In this document: piece after piece, positions 16,496-25,781 of the stretch | Position numbering within the stretch: the first letter of the stretch is position 1 | Layout of the letters: the number at the start of each line of letters is the position of its first letter | Program-made: the position numbers and the translations under genes | Origin: Alphaproteobacteria bacterium UBA3612 | GTDB taxonomy: Bacteria > Pseudomonadota > Alphaproteobacteria > Sphingomonadales > Sphingomonadaceae | Assembly (NCBI GenBank): GCA_002375465.1 | Contig: DFLT01000014.1 | Span: forward strand, 137,577-201,576 | Direction of reading: 5' to 3' | DNA length: 64,000 nucleotides | Notes under the pieces: generated by a model | The model's input: the letters and a program-made list of their open reading frames with translations, nothing else | What the model was told of the DNA's origin: nothing | Database searches by the model: none

Positions 16496-17623
16496 CTAAA
16501 TCCTGATTGTCGCGACGGCCTGCGCGGCGATACCTTCGCCACGGCCGGTGAAGCCAAGCTGTTCGGTGGTGGTCGCCTTCACGCTAATCCTGTCCATTGG
16601 CAGCCGCAAGATCTCGGCGAGGCGGCGCTTCATGGCAAGGCGGTGCGGGCCTACTTTCGGTCGTTCGCAAATGATGGTCACGTCGATGTGCTCCACCGTT
16701 CCCCCGGCCGCGGTAACCAGGTCACGCGCATGCGAGAGAAACCTGTGCGACGGGGCGCCCCGCCATTTTTCATCGGTGGGTGGAAAATGATCACCAATAT
16801 CTCCTTCGCCAATCGCGCCCAACAGCGCGTCGGTCAGCGCGTGGAGCGCGACATCGGCATCGCTGTGACCGGCAAGGCTGTGATCGTGGGCAATTTCGAC
16901 TCCGCAGAGCCAAACATGATCGCCGAGGGCGAACCTGTGCACGTCGAAACCCATGCCGGTCCGAAACCCGGCGGCGCCCAGCATGCGTTCGGCGCGGGAA
17001 AAATCATCTGGATAGGTCAGCTTGAAGAGCTGCGCATCGCCTTTGACGAGAGCGATCGACAGGCCGGCGCCGCGCGCAATCTCTGCATCGTCCGTCGCCC
17101 CCGCAGGTGCGTCTCTGTGCGCGGCGAGAAGAGGGGCGAAGCGAAATGCCTGCGGCGTCTGTACGCGGTGTAGGCCTTCTCGATCTACCTCTGCCTCTAC
17201 GGTGATTTCTCCCCTTCTCAGGCTGTCGACCACGGGGAGGGAGGGGACGGCTCCGTCATGTTCGTCAAGCGCGGCGAGCAAGCGGTCGATAACAGGCGCG
17301 GTCACCAGCGGTCGCGCCGCGTCATGGACCAGAACCCGGTCGGCCGCGCCAATCGCCTGAAGGCCGGCGAGGACCGATTCCTGGCGGGTGGCCGCGCCGA
17401 TGACAGGCTCGCCGAGCGACAAATCGCCGACCGCGGCATCATATGCGTCGCGCTGGTCCGATCCGATGACGACCCGGACTTCATCAATGGCGGCATGTGA
17501 GGCCAGCCGTTCAACCGACCAGCGGAGCACGGGCTTTCCCGACAAAAGTCGATATTGTTTCGGCGGGCCGTCGCCGGCACGGGCGCCGCTACCGGCGGCA
17601 ACGATCAGGGCGACGGTTTTCAT
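16496..17623 (-). CDS. ispDF: Bifunctional IspD/IspF of the MEP isoprenoid pathway
   Basis: A 375-residue fusion performing the third and fifth MEP-pathway steps. The IspD half (1 to about 220) has VALIVAAGSGARAG, PKQY, VLVHDAARPLV and the TDDAEIA metal site. The IspF half starts at about GFRTGMGFDVHRF, where Asp and His ligate zinc, and has LAGHSDADVALHAL and KATTTEQLGFTGRGEGI. The fusion is normal in alphaproteobacteria. ATG 17623 has AGGGG seven bases upstream. It is divergent from dusB with about 70 bases between starts. Confidence 0.95.
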   Translation of the reverse strand: MKTVALIVAAGSGARAGDGPPKQYRLLSGKPVLRWSVERLASHAAIDEVRVVIGSDQRDAYDAAVGDLSLGEPVIGAATRQESVLAGLQAIGAADRVLVHDAARPLVTAPVIDRLLAALDEHDGAVPSLPVVDSLRRGEITVEAEVDREGLHRVQTPQAFRFAPLLAAHRDAPAGATDDAEIARGAGLSIALVKGDAQLFKLTYPDDFSRAERMLGAAGFRTGMGFDVHRFALGDHVWLCGVEIAHDHSLAGHSDADVALHALTDALLGAIGEGDIGDHFPPTDEKWRGAPSHRFLSHARDLVTAAGGTVEHIDVTIICERPKVGPHRLAMKRRLAEILRLPMDRISVKATTTEQLGFTGRGEGIAAQAVATIRI

Positions 17624-17691
17624 CGCAGCGCCCCTTACTGCCACGCCTCCTTGCCGAACACCCCCTGTGCGCCCTATGTTGCCGACTTATT

Positions 17692-18729
17692 ATGCACGAT
17701 AGCAATATGCCTGAATTGAAGCCGATAGATGTCGGTCCTGTCCGGATCGAGCAGCCGGTCATTCTCGCCCCCATGACGGGTGTGACCGATGGGCCGTTTC
17801 GAAAACTTGTGAAGCGTTACGGTGCCGGTTTGACGGTGACAGAAATGCTGGCGAGCCAGGCAGCGGTTCGTGAGACCCGCCGGTCCCTGCAGCAGGTCGC
17901 CTGGGATCCCATCGAGAATCCTGTGTCAATGCAGCTGGCGGGATGCGAGCCTGCGGTGATGGCAGAGGCGGCAAAGCTGAACGAACAGCGCGGCGCCGCG
18001 ATCATCGACATCAACATGGGCTGTCCGGTGAAGAAAATCGTCAACGGACACGCCGGGTCTGCCCTGATGCGCGAACCCGACCTTGCCGCACGCCTGATGG
18101 AGGCAACGGTAAACGCCGTGAACTTGCCGGTGACGTTGAAGATGCGCATGGGATGGGACCATAATCATCTGAACGCGCCAGAACTGGCGGCGAAGGCAGA
18201 ATCGCTGGGCATCAAGCTGATCACGATTCACGGCCGCACCCGTTGTCAGATGTACAAGGGATCTGCCGACTGGGCTTTCGTGCGTAGCGTGAAGGAGGCG
18301 ACCAGCGTTCCCGTCGTTGTAAACGGCGACATTTGTTCGGTCGAGGATGCGCGAACCGCGCTTCGGGAATCCGGTGCCGATGCCGTGATGATCGGGCGCG
18401 GATGCTATGGAAAGCCCTGGCTGCTGAACCAGGTGATGACCGAATTATCGGGTCGGGCGAAAGTGCCGGACCCGACTCTTGCTGAACAATATGAACTGAT
18501 CTGCGAGCATTACGACCTTGTTCTAGAGCAATATGGCGAGATGAATGGGGTCAACATGTTCCGCAAGCATATCGGCTGGTACACAAAAGGCCTGACCGGC
18601 TCGGCGGAATTTCGCAACAAGGTCAACCAGGAACCCGATTCCTCGACCGTCAAGGCGATGATGTCGGATTTCTATTCCGCGCGGCTTGATGCCGGCGACG
18701 ATTACGCACCGAACGCACTCGCTGCATGA
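17692..18729 (+). CDS. dusB: tRNA-dihydrouridine synthase DusB
   Basis: A 345-residue FMN enzyme reducing uridines in the tRNA D loop. LAPMTGVTDGPFRKL opens the barrel, EMLASQAAV follows, and the catalytic cysteine is Cys111 in NMGCPVKKIV. ITIHGRTRCQMYKG and VVNGDI bind FMN and substrate, and the C-terminal helical RNA-binding domain is complete. ATG 17707 is an alternative start. The stop overlaps the ntrB start (ATGA). The dusB-ntrB-ntrC order is a known conserved arrangement in proteobacteria. Confidence 0.93.
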   Translation: MHDSNMPELKPIDVGPVRIEQPVILAPMTGVTDGPFRKLVKRYGAGLTVTEMLASQAAVRETRRSLQQVAWDPIENPVSMQLAGCEPAVMAEAAKLNEQRGAAIIDINMGCPVKKIVNGHAGSALMREPDLAARLMEATVNAVNLPVTLKMRMGWDHNHLNAPELAAKAESLGIKLITIHGRTRCQMYKGSADWAFVRSVKEATSVPVVVNGDICSVEDARTALRESGADAVMIGRGCYGKPWLLNQVMTELSGRAKVPDPTLAEQYELICEHYDLVLEQYGEMNGVNMFRKHIGWYTKGLTGSAEFRNKVNQEPDSSTVKAMMSDFYSARLDAGDDYAPNALAA

Positions 18730-19814
18730 GCGTACGCGTGCCGCTGCGCTTCCGCCGACGCGCAGTGCCCTTGCCGGCGGAACTGTTAAACGCCCTTCAG
18801 ATCCCCATCATTCTGGTGGACCGTTCCGGTCACCCAATTCAGGCTAATCCGGCGGCGGAAATGTTATTCAGCCGATCGGAAGACGCCTTGGCGACGAAAG
18901 GGTGGGCCGGCTTGCTACCTGCGGACAGCCCGGTGCGGGCGCTGCTGCATGAAGCGTCGACCCACCTTAACGGCATCAGCGCCTATGATGTCAGCATTGC
19001 CCTGATCGACGCGCCTTCCTTCGTCGCCGACGTTCTGATCTCTCCCGTTACGGGGGAAAGCAATCATATGACCCTGGCCTTTCAACGGCGCTCTGTCGCA
19101 GCACTCGTCGAACGGCAGTCCGACAATCGAGGCGCCGCCCGGTCAGCAGCGGCGCTGGCAGCCATGCTTGCGCATGAGATCAAAAATCCCCTGTCGGGCA
19201 TACGCGGCGCGGCGCAATTGCTGGGCGGAGAGGATCGCGATGAACTGTCGGACCTTATCATTTCAGAGGTCGACCGGATTTCCGCTCTCATTGGGCGCAT
19301 GGAACGATTCACAGACCCCCGGCCGCCAATTTTGGGGCGCGAGAATATCCACTCGATCCTTAGCCATGTACGCAAGCTTGCGCAGGCCGATGGCATCCAG
19401 ATCGCCGAAAGCTACGATCCATCCCTGCCGCCCGTTGCGGCCGACCGCGACGCCTTGGTCCAGTTATTCCTGAACCTTGTGAAGAATGCGCAGGAGGCTG
19501 CAGGAAAGGGCGGCACCGTCACCCTGACCACTGCCTATCGGCATGGCCTGAAAATCGGCGTACCGGGCGGAAGGGGTCGGGTAAAGGTCCCCATAGAAGT
19601 GTGCGTTATCGACGATGGTCCGGGCGCGCCCCCCGACATTGTAGAGGATATGTTCGATGCGTTCGTTTCGTCCAAGAGAGGGCTTGGCGGCCTGGGCCTC
19701 GCACTGGTCGCGAAGATCGCCTCCGATCATCAGGGACACGTGGAATATGAACGAGACGAGCGGGAGGGCCGTACGATAATGCGCGTATTGTTGCCCATGG
19801 CGCCGCCGTCATGA
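18726..19814 (+). CDS. ntrB: Nitrogen regulation sensor histidine kinase NtrB
   Basis: A 362-residue soluble kinase/phosphatase that passes nitrogen status, relayed by PII, to NtrC. It has an N-terminal PAS domain (about 17-125), a HisKA domain with His150 in MLAHEIKNPLSGIRGAAQLL, an N box FLNLVKNAQEAA, and G boxes IDDGPGAPP and GLGLALVAKI. There is no transmembrane segment. It overlaps dusB upstream and ntrC downstream by four bases each, implying coupled translation. Confidence 0.95.
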   Translation: MSVRVPLRFRRRAVPLPAELLNALQIPIILVDRSGHPIQANPAAEMLFSRSEDALATKGWAGLLPADSPVRALLHEASTHLNGISAYDVSIALIDAPSFVADVLISPVTGESNHMTLAFQRRSVAALVERQSDNRGAARSAAALAAMLAHEIKNPLSGIRGAAQLLGGEDRDELSDLIISEVDRISALIGRMERFTDPRPPILGRENIHSILSHVRKLAQADGIQIAESYDPSLPPVAADRDALVQLFLNLVKNAQEAAGKGGTVTLTTAYRHGLKIGVPGGRGRVKVPIEVCVIDDGPGAPPDIVEDMFDAFVSSKRGLGGLGLALVAKIASDHQGHVEYERDEREGRTIMRVLLPMAPPS

Positions 19815-21238
19815 GGACGGCCGCCACCATCGTCGTCGCCGATGATGACGCCGCCATCCGCACGGTGGTGCGCCAGGCCCTGCAGCGCGCGGGTCATGAG
19901 GTTCGTACCACCGATACGCTGGCCGGCCTCGCGCGCCTGATGGACGACGGCATCGGTGATGTCGTCATTACAGACGTGCGTTTGCCCGACGGGGATGGAC
20001 TCGACAGCTTGCCTGCTCTCCTCGCACGGCGGCCCGAACTCCCGGTCATTGTGGTCAGCGCACAGAATACGCTTGCGACAGCAGTGCGCGCGACCGAACA
20101 AGGTGCTTTCGAGTATCTGCCAAAGCCATTCGATCTGAATGAGTTGACCGCAGCCGTTGAGAGCGCACTTCAGCGTAGCGGCAATGAGCCCCTTGCGCAG
20201 CCACCGGCCGCCGGCGACGGGCTCCCCCTAATCGGTCGCAGTCAAGCGATGCAGGATGTCTATAGGCTGATTGCGCGGGTCGTTCCCACCGAGCTGACCG
20301 TTATGATTCTCGGTGAATCCGGAACCGGTAAAGAGCTTGTCGCGCACGCGATCCACGATCTCGGACATCGTCGCACGGGTCCGTTCACCGCCGTCAACAT
20401 GGCTGCCATTCCACGCGATCTGATTGAAACGGAATTATTCGGCCATGAACGTGGTGCCTTCACCGGCGCACAGGCCCGCTCTACTGGCCGTTTCGAACAG
20501 GCGCAGGGCGGAACCCTGTTTCTCGACGAAATCGGCGACATGCCTTTCGAGGCGCAGACGCGTCTGCTTCGTGTGCTACAGTCCGGTGAATTCACGACGG
20601 TTGGCGGCGCGCGAACGATCAAGACGGATGTTCGCATCATTTGCGCGACACACCAAAACCTTGAAGGGGCGATAGAGGCAGGCGAGTTTCGCGAGGACCT
20701 ATATTACCGCCTGAACGTCGTTCCCATCGCGCTGCCACCGCTACGCGCGCGCAAGGACGATATTGCCGAACTGTCCGCGCATTTCCTGAAGCTGGCGGCG
20801 GCGGAAGGCCTGCCAGAGAAGAAACTCAGTCAGCCAGCAATCGATCAGCTTGCCGCCCATGACTGGCCCGGAAACGTGCGCGAGCTTCAAAATATCGTTC
20901 GCAGGATGGCCGCACTGGCCCGCGAGGATGTGGTTGGCACTGCGGCTGTCCGGCAGGCCATGGAGGGCATGAGGGTCAGCACACCAACTCAGGGAGAGGC
21001 GCAGGGCCTCGCCCTGGCGGTAGAAACGGAAGCTGCCCGCCTCGTCGCAAGCGGGGAGGGCGGGCTTTACGAAGCGATCATGGCAGAGGTCGAGCCACCC
21101 ATATTGCGCGCTGCGCTTGCCGCCACCGGGGGTAATCAGATCAAAGCCGCCGCGCTCCTGGGCATGAATCGTAACACGCTGAGAAGCAGGCTGGAAAGTC
21201 GCAAGATAGAGGCTTTGGACTTCCGAGACCGTGGCTGA
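19811..21238 (+). CDS. ntrC: Nitrogen regulation response regulator NtrC
   Basis: A 475-residue sigma-54 activator. The receiver has acidic ADDD and phospho-acceptor Asp55 in ITDVRLPDGDGLD. The AAA+ core has Walker A GESGTGKE, the sigma-54-contacting GAFTGA loop, and Walker B TLFLDEIGDMP. The C-terminal Fis-type helix-turn-helix is about residues 435-470 (GNQIKAAALLGMNRNTLRSR). Together with NtrB it should switch on nitrogen-assimilation promoters. No ntrYX pair follows; the next gene is convergent. Confidence 0.96.
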   Translation: MRTAATIVVADDDAAIRTVVRQALQRAGHEVRTTDTLAGLARLMDDGIGDVVITDVRLPDGDGLDSLPALLARRPELPVIVVSAQNTLATAVRATEQGAFEYLPKPFDLNELTAAVESALQRSGNEPLAQPPAAGDGLPLIGRSQAMQDVYRLIARVVPTELTVMILGESGTGKELVAHAIHDLGHRRTGPFTAVNMAAIPRDLIETELFGHERGAFTGAQARSTGRFEQAQGGTLFLDEIGDMPFEAQTRLLRVLQSGEFTTVGGARTIKTDVRIICATHQNLEGAIEAGEFREDLYYRLNVVPIALPPLRARKDDIAELSAHFLKLAAAEGLPEKKLSQPAIDQLAAHDWPGNVRELQNIVRRMAALAREDVVGTAAVRQAMEGMRVSTPTQGEAQGLALAVETEAARLVASGEGGLYEAIMAEVEPPILRAALAATGGNQIKAAALLGMNRNTLRSRLESRKIEALDFRDRG

Positions 21239-21279
21239 CGAGTCCAGAGCGCCATTTCCTCATCGCGAGATGGCCATCG

Positions 21280-22050
21280 CTACTCCGCTCGTTGCAGATT
21301 GGGCTGCCCATTCGAGGCGCTGACACCGCCGTCGACCGGCAGGTTTACTCCGGTGACGAATTTGGCTTCATCCGATGCCAGGAACAGCACGGGGCCCGCG
21401 ATATCGTCCGGTTCCGCAACACGGCCGAGGGCGATACGTGCCTTGAACTTGTCCACGAGTTCCTCCTGTTCCATCAGATCCGCGCTCAGTTCGGTGCGCG
21501 TCAGACTGGGGAGGACGGCATTCACGCGTACGCCATCTTTTCCAAGTCCAAGCGCCAGCGAACGGGTCAAATTGGTGACCGCTCCCTTCGACGCATTATA
21601 GATCGGCATGGTCCAGTCGCCGCCGCTGCCTGAAACGCTGGAGATATTGACGATCGAGCCGCCACTTTTCTTCAAGTGCGGTATTGCGGCTCGGCAAAGA
21701 TAAAGGACGCCCCTCACGTTAAGTGAGATCACCTTGTCGATATCCTCATCACTGGCATCTTCCAGCGGCCCGGCGACAGCGGCTCCGGCGTTGTTGATCA
21801 AAATGTCCAATGCGCCGAAGCGATTGACTGTTTCCGCTACGATGCGATCGCAGCTTTCGCGCTCTCCGGCATCGCCTTCGACGATTAGGGTTCGGTCATC
21901 CTCCAGATTTGCGGCGACCCGCTCCAGACGCTCCCGGCTCCGACTGTTCAGCGTAACATTCGCCCCCTCTTCTGCGAAACGACGAGCGATTTCCTCTCCA
22001 ATGCCGCTCGACGAGCCGGTGACGATGACGGTCTTTCCGCGAAAGCGCAT
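21280..22050 (-). CDS. Short-chain dehydrogenase/reductase (SDR)
   Basis: A 256-residue classical SDR. The cofactor motif is TGSSSGIGEE (11-20), NNAG is at 86-89, and the catalytic Ser138, Tyr151 and Lys155 are in VNISSVS and YNASK. The C-terminal VTGVNLPVDGGVSASN is the usual SDR end. Substrate is unknown; 3-oxoacyl-ACP reductase or a sugar/steroid dehydrogenase are both possible names for this kind. AGGAGGA precedes ATG 22050. It is divergent from acpP, but the proximity to fatty-acid genes does not establish a role there because it is transcribed away from them. Confidence 0.9.
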   Translation of the reverse strand: MRFRGKTVIVTGSSSGIGEEIARRFAEEGANVTLNSRSRERLERVAANLEDDRTLIVEGDAGERESCDRIVAETVNRFGALDILINNAGAAVAGPLEDASDEDIDKVISLNVRGVLYLCRAAIPHLKKSGGSIVNISSVSGSGGDWTMPIYNASKGAVTNLTRSLALGLGKDGVRVNAVLPSLTRTELSADLMEQEELVDKFKARIALGRVAEPDDIAGPVLFLASDEAKFVTGVNLPVDGGVSASNGQPNLQRAE

Positions 22051-22193
22051 TCTGGTTCCTCCTGTGGAATGGATCTTTATTCTAACGCCTTGTTTGCCTT
22101 TCGGGTCCGGTAATCCCTGCTCTTGCCCTTGCCAGCGTTCCGGCCACGCACTAGGTCATTCGCCGTAACAACAGACCCAAGGGGATCAACAGA

Positions 22194-22433
22194 ATGAGTG
22201 ATGTCGCCGAACGCGTGAAGAAGATCGTCGTCGAGCATCTGGGTGTGGAACCCGAGAAGGTTACCGAGGACGCCAGCTTCATCGACGATCTAGGCGCCGA
22301 CAGCCTCGACACTGTCGAGCTCGTCATGGCCTTTGAAGAAGAATTCGGCGTGGAGATTCCCGACGATGCGGCTGAGAAGATCCTGACGGTCAAGGACGCC
22401 ATCAATTACATTAATGAGCATCAGAACGGTTGA
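22194..22433 (+). CDS. acpP: Acyl carrier protein
   Basis: A 79-residue acidic carrier protein for fatty acid synthesis. The phosphopantetheine attachment site is Ser37 in LGADSLDTVELVMAFEEEFG. AAGGGG lies about nine bases before ATG 22194. fabF follows after 93 bases that contain a terminator-like hairpin, the usual acpP-fabF order. High, unregulated expression of acpP over fabF would fit that hairpin acting as a partial terminator. Confidence 0.97.
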   Translation: MSDVAERVKKIVVEHLGVEPEKVTEDASFIDDLGADSLDTVELVMAFEEEFGVEIPDDAAEKILTVKDAINYINEHQNG

Positions 22434-22472
22434 GCTACCGCCGCCGCTGACCCGAATTCACCGGATAAGAGT

Positions 22473-22514
22473 GCGGCGGTCCTCCTCGAGGCGGAGGGGC
22501 CGCCGCTTTCGTTT
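22473..22514 (+). terminator. Partial terminator or attenuator between acpP and fabF
   Basis: GCGGCGG/CCGCCGC plus CCTCC/GGAGG form a 12-bp stem with a small T-versus-GG internal bulge, followed directly by TTTCGTTT. It ends just before the fabF ribosome-binding site (CAGGAG). The upstream ACCGCCGC at 22437-22444 is also complementary to GCGGCGGT at 22473-22480, so an alternative hairpin could prevent the terminator from forming. Confidence 0.6.
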
Positions 22515-22526
22515 CAGGAGTACCCT

Positions 22527-23783
22527 ATGCGCCGCGTCGTTATTACCGGACTTGGCCTCAATACGCCGCTCGGCGGCGACGTAGAGACCAGCTGGAAGAA
22601 TATTCTCGCATCCAAATCGGGCGCGGGGCAGATTACCCGTTTCGACACCACCGGCCACGCCTGCACCATCGCCTGCGAAGTACCCATGGGCGAGGGCGAA
22701 GGTCAGCTGGATCTGAACAAGCGCGTGGATCACAAGATCCAGCGCCAGGTGGATCTGTTTATTCAGTTCGGCATCGACGCCGCCGGCCAGGCGATAGAAG
22801 AAGCGGGCCTCACCAACGTCTCTGAAGAGGAATCGGAGCGGATTGGGTGTCTGATCGGTTCCGGCATTGGCGGGCTCCCCGGCATCGAAAAGGAATCCAT
22901 CGTCCTTCACGAGCGCGGCCCGCGCCGTGTCAGCCCGCACTTCGTTCACGGCCGCCTGATCAACCTCGTGTCGGGCCAAGTCAGCATCAAATATGGTTTC
23001 AGGGGACCGAACCACGCCGTCGTAACGGCATGTTCGACCGGTGCTCATGCCATTGGCGATGCCGCGCGCCTGATCATGCTCGACGATGCCGATGTCATGG
23101 TGGCGGGCGGCGCGGAAAGCGCCATCTGCCCTCTGGGAATCGCGGGATTTGCCCAGGCAAAGGCCCTGTCGACGCGCAATGACGATCCTGAATCGGCAAG
23201 CCGCCCCTATGATGAGGGCCGCGATGGCTTCGTCATGGGTGAGGGGGCTGGCATCGTCGTCCTCGAAGAAATGGAACGCGCAAAGAAGCGCGGTGCCACT
23301 ATTTACGGCGAAGTGACCGGCTATGGCCTGACGGGCGACGCCTATCATACGACCGCGCCGCATCCGGAGGGGAATGGCGGCTTTCGTGCCATGCGCAATG
23401 CCCTGGCACGCGCGGGCCTGGACCCCAGCGCCATCGATTACATCAATGCGCATGGAACCTCGACGCCACTTGGCGACGAGATCGAGCTGGGCGCCGTCCG
23501 TCGTCTGTTCGGCAGCGCGCTCGACACGGTCAGCATGTCCTCGACGAAAAGCGCGATCGGCCATCTGCTGGGCGGGGCAGGCGCCGTCGAATCGATATTC
23601 TGCCTGCTCGCCATGCGCGATCAGGTCGCCCCGCCGACGATCAACCTGCACAATCCCTCCGAAGGCTGCAAAGGTGTGGATCTCGTGCCTCTGCAACCGA
23701 AGGAGCGCAAGATCGAGGCGATCCTGAACAACAGCTTTGGCTTTGGCGGCACGAATGCCAGCCTGGTCATGCAGAAGGTTTGA
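22527..23783 (+). CDS. fabF: 3-oxoacyl-ACP synthase II
   Basis: A 418-residue elongating beta-ketoacyl-ACP synthase. The Cys-His-His triad is Cys169 (VVTACSTGAHAIG), His309 (NAHGTSTPLGDE) and His346 (SAIGHLLGGAG). NNSFGFGGTNASLV closes the protein as usual. CAGGAG precedes ATG 22527. It follows acpP and is followed by mltG after about 95 bases; the acpP-fabF-mltG order is widely conserved. Confidence 0.97.
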   Translation: MRRVVITGLGLNTPLGGDVETSWKNILASKSGAGQITRFDTTGHACTIACEVPMGEGEGQLDLNKRVDHKIQRQVDLFIQFGIDAAGQAIEEAGLTNVSEEESERIGCLIGSGIGGLPGIEKESIVLHERGPRRVSPHFVHGRLINLVSGQVSIKYGFRGPNHAVVTACSTGAHAIGDAARLIMLDDADVMVAGGAESAICPLGIAGFAQAKALSTRNDDPESASRPYDEGRDGFVMGEGAGIVVLEEMERAKKRGATIYGEVTGYGLTGDAYHTTAPHPEGNGGFRAMRNALARAGLDPSAIDYINAHGTSTPLGDEIELGAVRRLFGSALDTVSMSSTKSAIGHLLGGAGAVESIFCLLAMRDQVAPPTINLHNPSEGCKGVDLVPLQPKERKIEAILNNSFGFGGTNASLVMQKV

Positions 23784-23877
23784 ATCGATGGGCCCCCGCT
23801 TCGTCCAGGAATGAGCGACTGACGAATATGCGGGAGATAGCGTGGTGAAACCCTACTGATATGCGTAAGGTGCCGCG

Positions 23878-24846
23878 ATGCGCCGTTTTTTCCTGATCCT
23901 GCTGTTCGCCATCGTCGCCGGTGGCGCGATCTGGTCCTTCACTGTCGTCTCGTCATGGACGGATGAGGGGCCGCTCGCGGAAGAGCGCAACGTCGTTATT
24001 CCGCGTGGCAGCAGCCAGACAGCAGCGGCACAATTGCTGGAAGAGCAGGGTGTGCTGGCGGATGCGCAGCGATTTACCTTGCTAGCCAGATTCCTGGGCA
24101 ACGACATGCCGATCAGGGCTGGGGAGTTTCGCTTTCCTGCGGGCGTCAGTCCCTCTCAGGCGCTGAATATCATGCAGACGGCGGAACCGGTGCAAAGGCG
24201 CATCACCATCCCTGAGGGACTACCGTCCATATTGGTGCACGAGCGCTTGATGGCTGCCGATTTTCTGACCGGTTCCGTGCCCGTACCCGAGGAAGGCTCG
24301 GTTTTGCCGGACACTTACCAGTATGAACGAAATGAAACGCGTGCAGCCGTGCTGCAACGCATGCAGCAGGCAATGACCGATGAACTGGCGGCGGCGTGGC
24401 AGGATCGTAGCTCCGATACGGTGGCGACGACACCGGAAGAGGCGATCATCCTTGCCTCAATCGTGGAAAAGGAAACGGGAACGCCCGAAGAACGCACCAT
24501 GGTGGCGGGCGTTTATTCAAACAGGCTGCGCCAAGGTATGCGGCTGCAGGCTGATCCGACCATCATCTATCTGCAGACACGTGGGAAACCGCTGGGTCGC
24601 CGAATACTGAGATCGGAAATAGAGCGGGTCGACGGCTATAATACCTACTCGATGGATGGGCTCCCCGCCGGGCCGATAACCAATCCAGGCCGCGCGTCGC
24701 TGGAAGCGGTGCTAAACCCTGCTGATACCGATGCCCTCTATTTCGTAGCCGACGGTACCGGCGGCCATGTTTTTGCGAAGACTCTGGCGGAACATAATGA
24801 AAATGTTCGCAAATGGCGCGCGTTCCGCCGTGAACGGGGAATTTGA
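23878..24846 (+). CDS. mltG: Endolytic murein transglycosylase MltG
   Basis: A 322-residue inner-membrane enzyme that cuts nascent glycan strands and so sets peptidoglycan chain length. One N-terminal transmembrane helix (about residues 3-23) is followed by a LysM-like region and the YceG catalytic domain. The active-site glutamate lies in ILASIVEKETG (Glu197 or Glu199), with QADPTIIY and NTYSMDGLPAGPITNPG downstream. It follows fabF, as in many proteobacteria. A convergent NlpC/P60 peptidase ends 26 bases beyond it. Confidence 0.95.
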   Translation: MRRFFLILLFAIVAGGAIWSFTVVSSWTDEGPLAEERNVVIPRGSSQTAAAQLLEEQGVLADAQRFTLLARFLGNDMPIRAGEFRFPAGVSPSQALNIMQTAEPVQRRITIPEGLPSILVHERLMAADFLTGSVPVPEEGSVLPDTYQYERNETRAAVLQRMQQAMTDELAAAWQDRSSDTVATTPEEAIILASIVEKETGTPEERTMVAGVYSNRLRQGMRLQADPTIIYLQTRGKPLGRRILRSEIERVDGYNTYSMDGLPAGPITNPGRASLEAVLNPADTDALYFVADGTGGHVFAKTLAEHNENVRKWRAFRRERGI

Positions 24847-24872
24847 TAGGAAACGCAGCGGGGGGCTTCGCT

Positions 24873-25781
24873 CTAGCCCAAATTAAGCCCGTCAATGCGT
24901 CGCGCACCCGTAAAGGGGACATCATAGTTCGGCCGCAGGCGATCGATCACGTCATCCAGCGGTTCGATGATGGTCGTCATCCAGAATGCGTTGGCGTGTA
25001 TCATGCGTATGGCATCAACCATGATCCCCACGTGGCCGGGGAAGAAGACAAGATCGCCGCGCCTTAGCCATAGTTTCTCAACCTGCATTTCAACGGCCGC
25101 CATTTGCTGGTCGCTGTCCCGGGGCAACGCGATCCCACAGGCGGCAAAAGCGATCTGGACCAGGCCGGAGCAGTCGATACCTCGCCTCGTGCGCCCACCC
25201 CAGCGATACGGAGAGCCCAGAAATGCCTCTGCCACCAACACGGGATCGTCGCGATAATCCGCGAAGCCGCTGGCATGACGATGGTGAACGAAGGTGCCGT
25301 TCTTTAGGCGCAGGAACGCCTCGTCGAATGGCTCTGCAGCAATCTCTGCCTTCATCGGGAGTGTATGGGAAACATCGGACTTGATGTCGGGACGCGAAAA
25401 GCAGAGCGCGGTCGGCGCAATGATACGATGTGTGCGCTCCGGCGCATCGGCTCTCAGATGCTCGGAAGCGATGTAGCCGACATAATGATCGTGATGACAA
25501 TAGCCCCACGCCCACCCTTCGGCCTCATCGATGATGTCGAACCGTTCGCCCGGCAGCAATTCGCTGACAGCGGTCGCACTTTGCAGGGGTGCCTCGCGCA
25601 CCATCTCACTAACGCCATCCACCAAGCGATGGGGGACGGGCATTTCATAACGCTGTGCATCGACATGACCCGTCAATGCCGCGTCGGCCACCTCCGGCCG
25701 GTAGGCGGCAATACGCGGATCCAGCGCATCAATGGGTGGCGGGCTGGTCCCGGCTGTATCGGCTGTCGCTGTCGCGGTCAT
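24873..25781 (-). CDS. NlpC/P60 family cell-wall peptidase with SH3-like domains
   Basis: A 302-residue C40 peptidase, probably cleaving murein stem or tripeptide bonds. An SH3b-like region (about 40-165) precedes the catalytic domain. The triad is Cys204 in GIDCSGLVQ, His250 in FFPGHVGIMVD and His262 in MIHANAF. ATG 25781 is chosen because GAGG lies six bases upstream; a GTG at 25793 is also open. There is no signal peptide, so either it is cytoplasmic (a recycling enzyme such as dipeptidyl peptidase VI) or exported another way. It overlaps the end of the upstream MarR gene by 53 bases. Confidence 0.88.
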   Translation of the reverse strand: MTATATADTAGTSPPPIDALDPRIAAYRPEVADAALTGHVDAQRYEMPVPHRLVDGVSEMVREAPLQSATAVSELLPGERFDIIDEAEGWAWGYCHHDHYVGYIASEHLRADAPERTHRIIAPTALCFSRPDIKSDVSHTLPMKAEIAAEPFDEAFLRLKNGTFVHHRHASGFADYRDDPVLVAEAFLGSPYRWGGRTRRGIDCSGLVQIAFAACGIALPRDSDQQMAAVEMQVEKLWLRRGDLVFFPGHVGIMVDAIRMIHANAFWMTTIIEPLDDVIDRLRPNYDVPFTGARRIDGLNLG

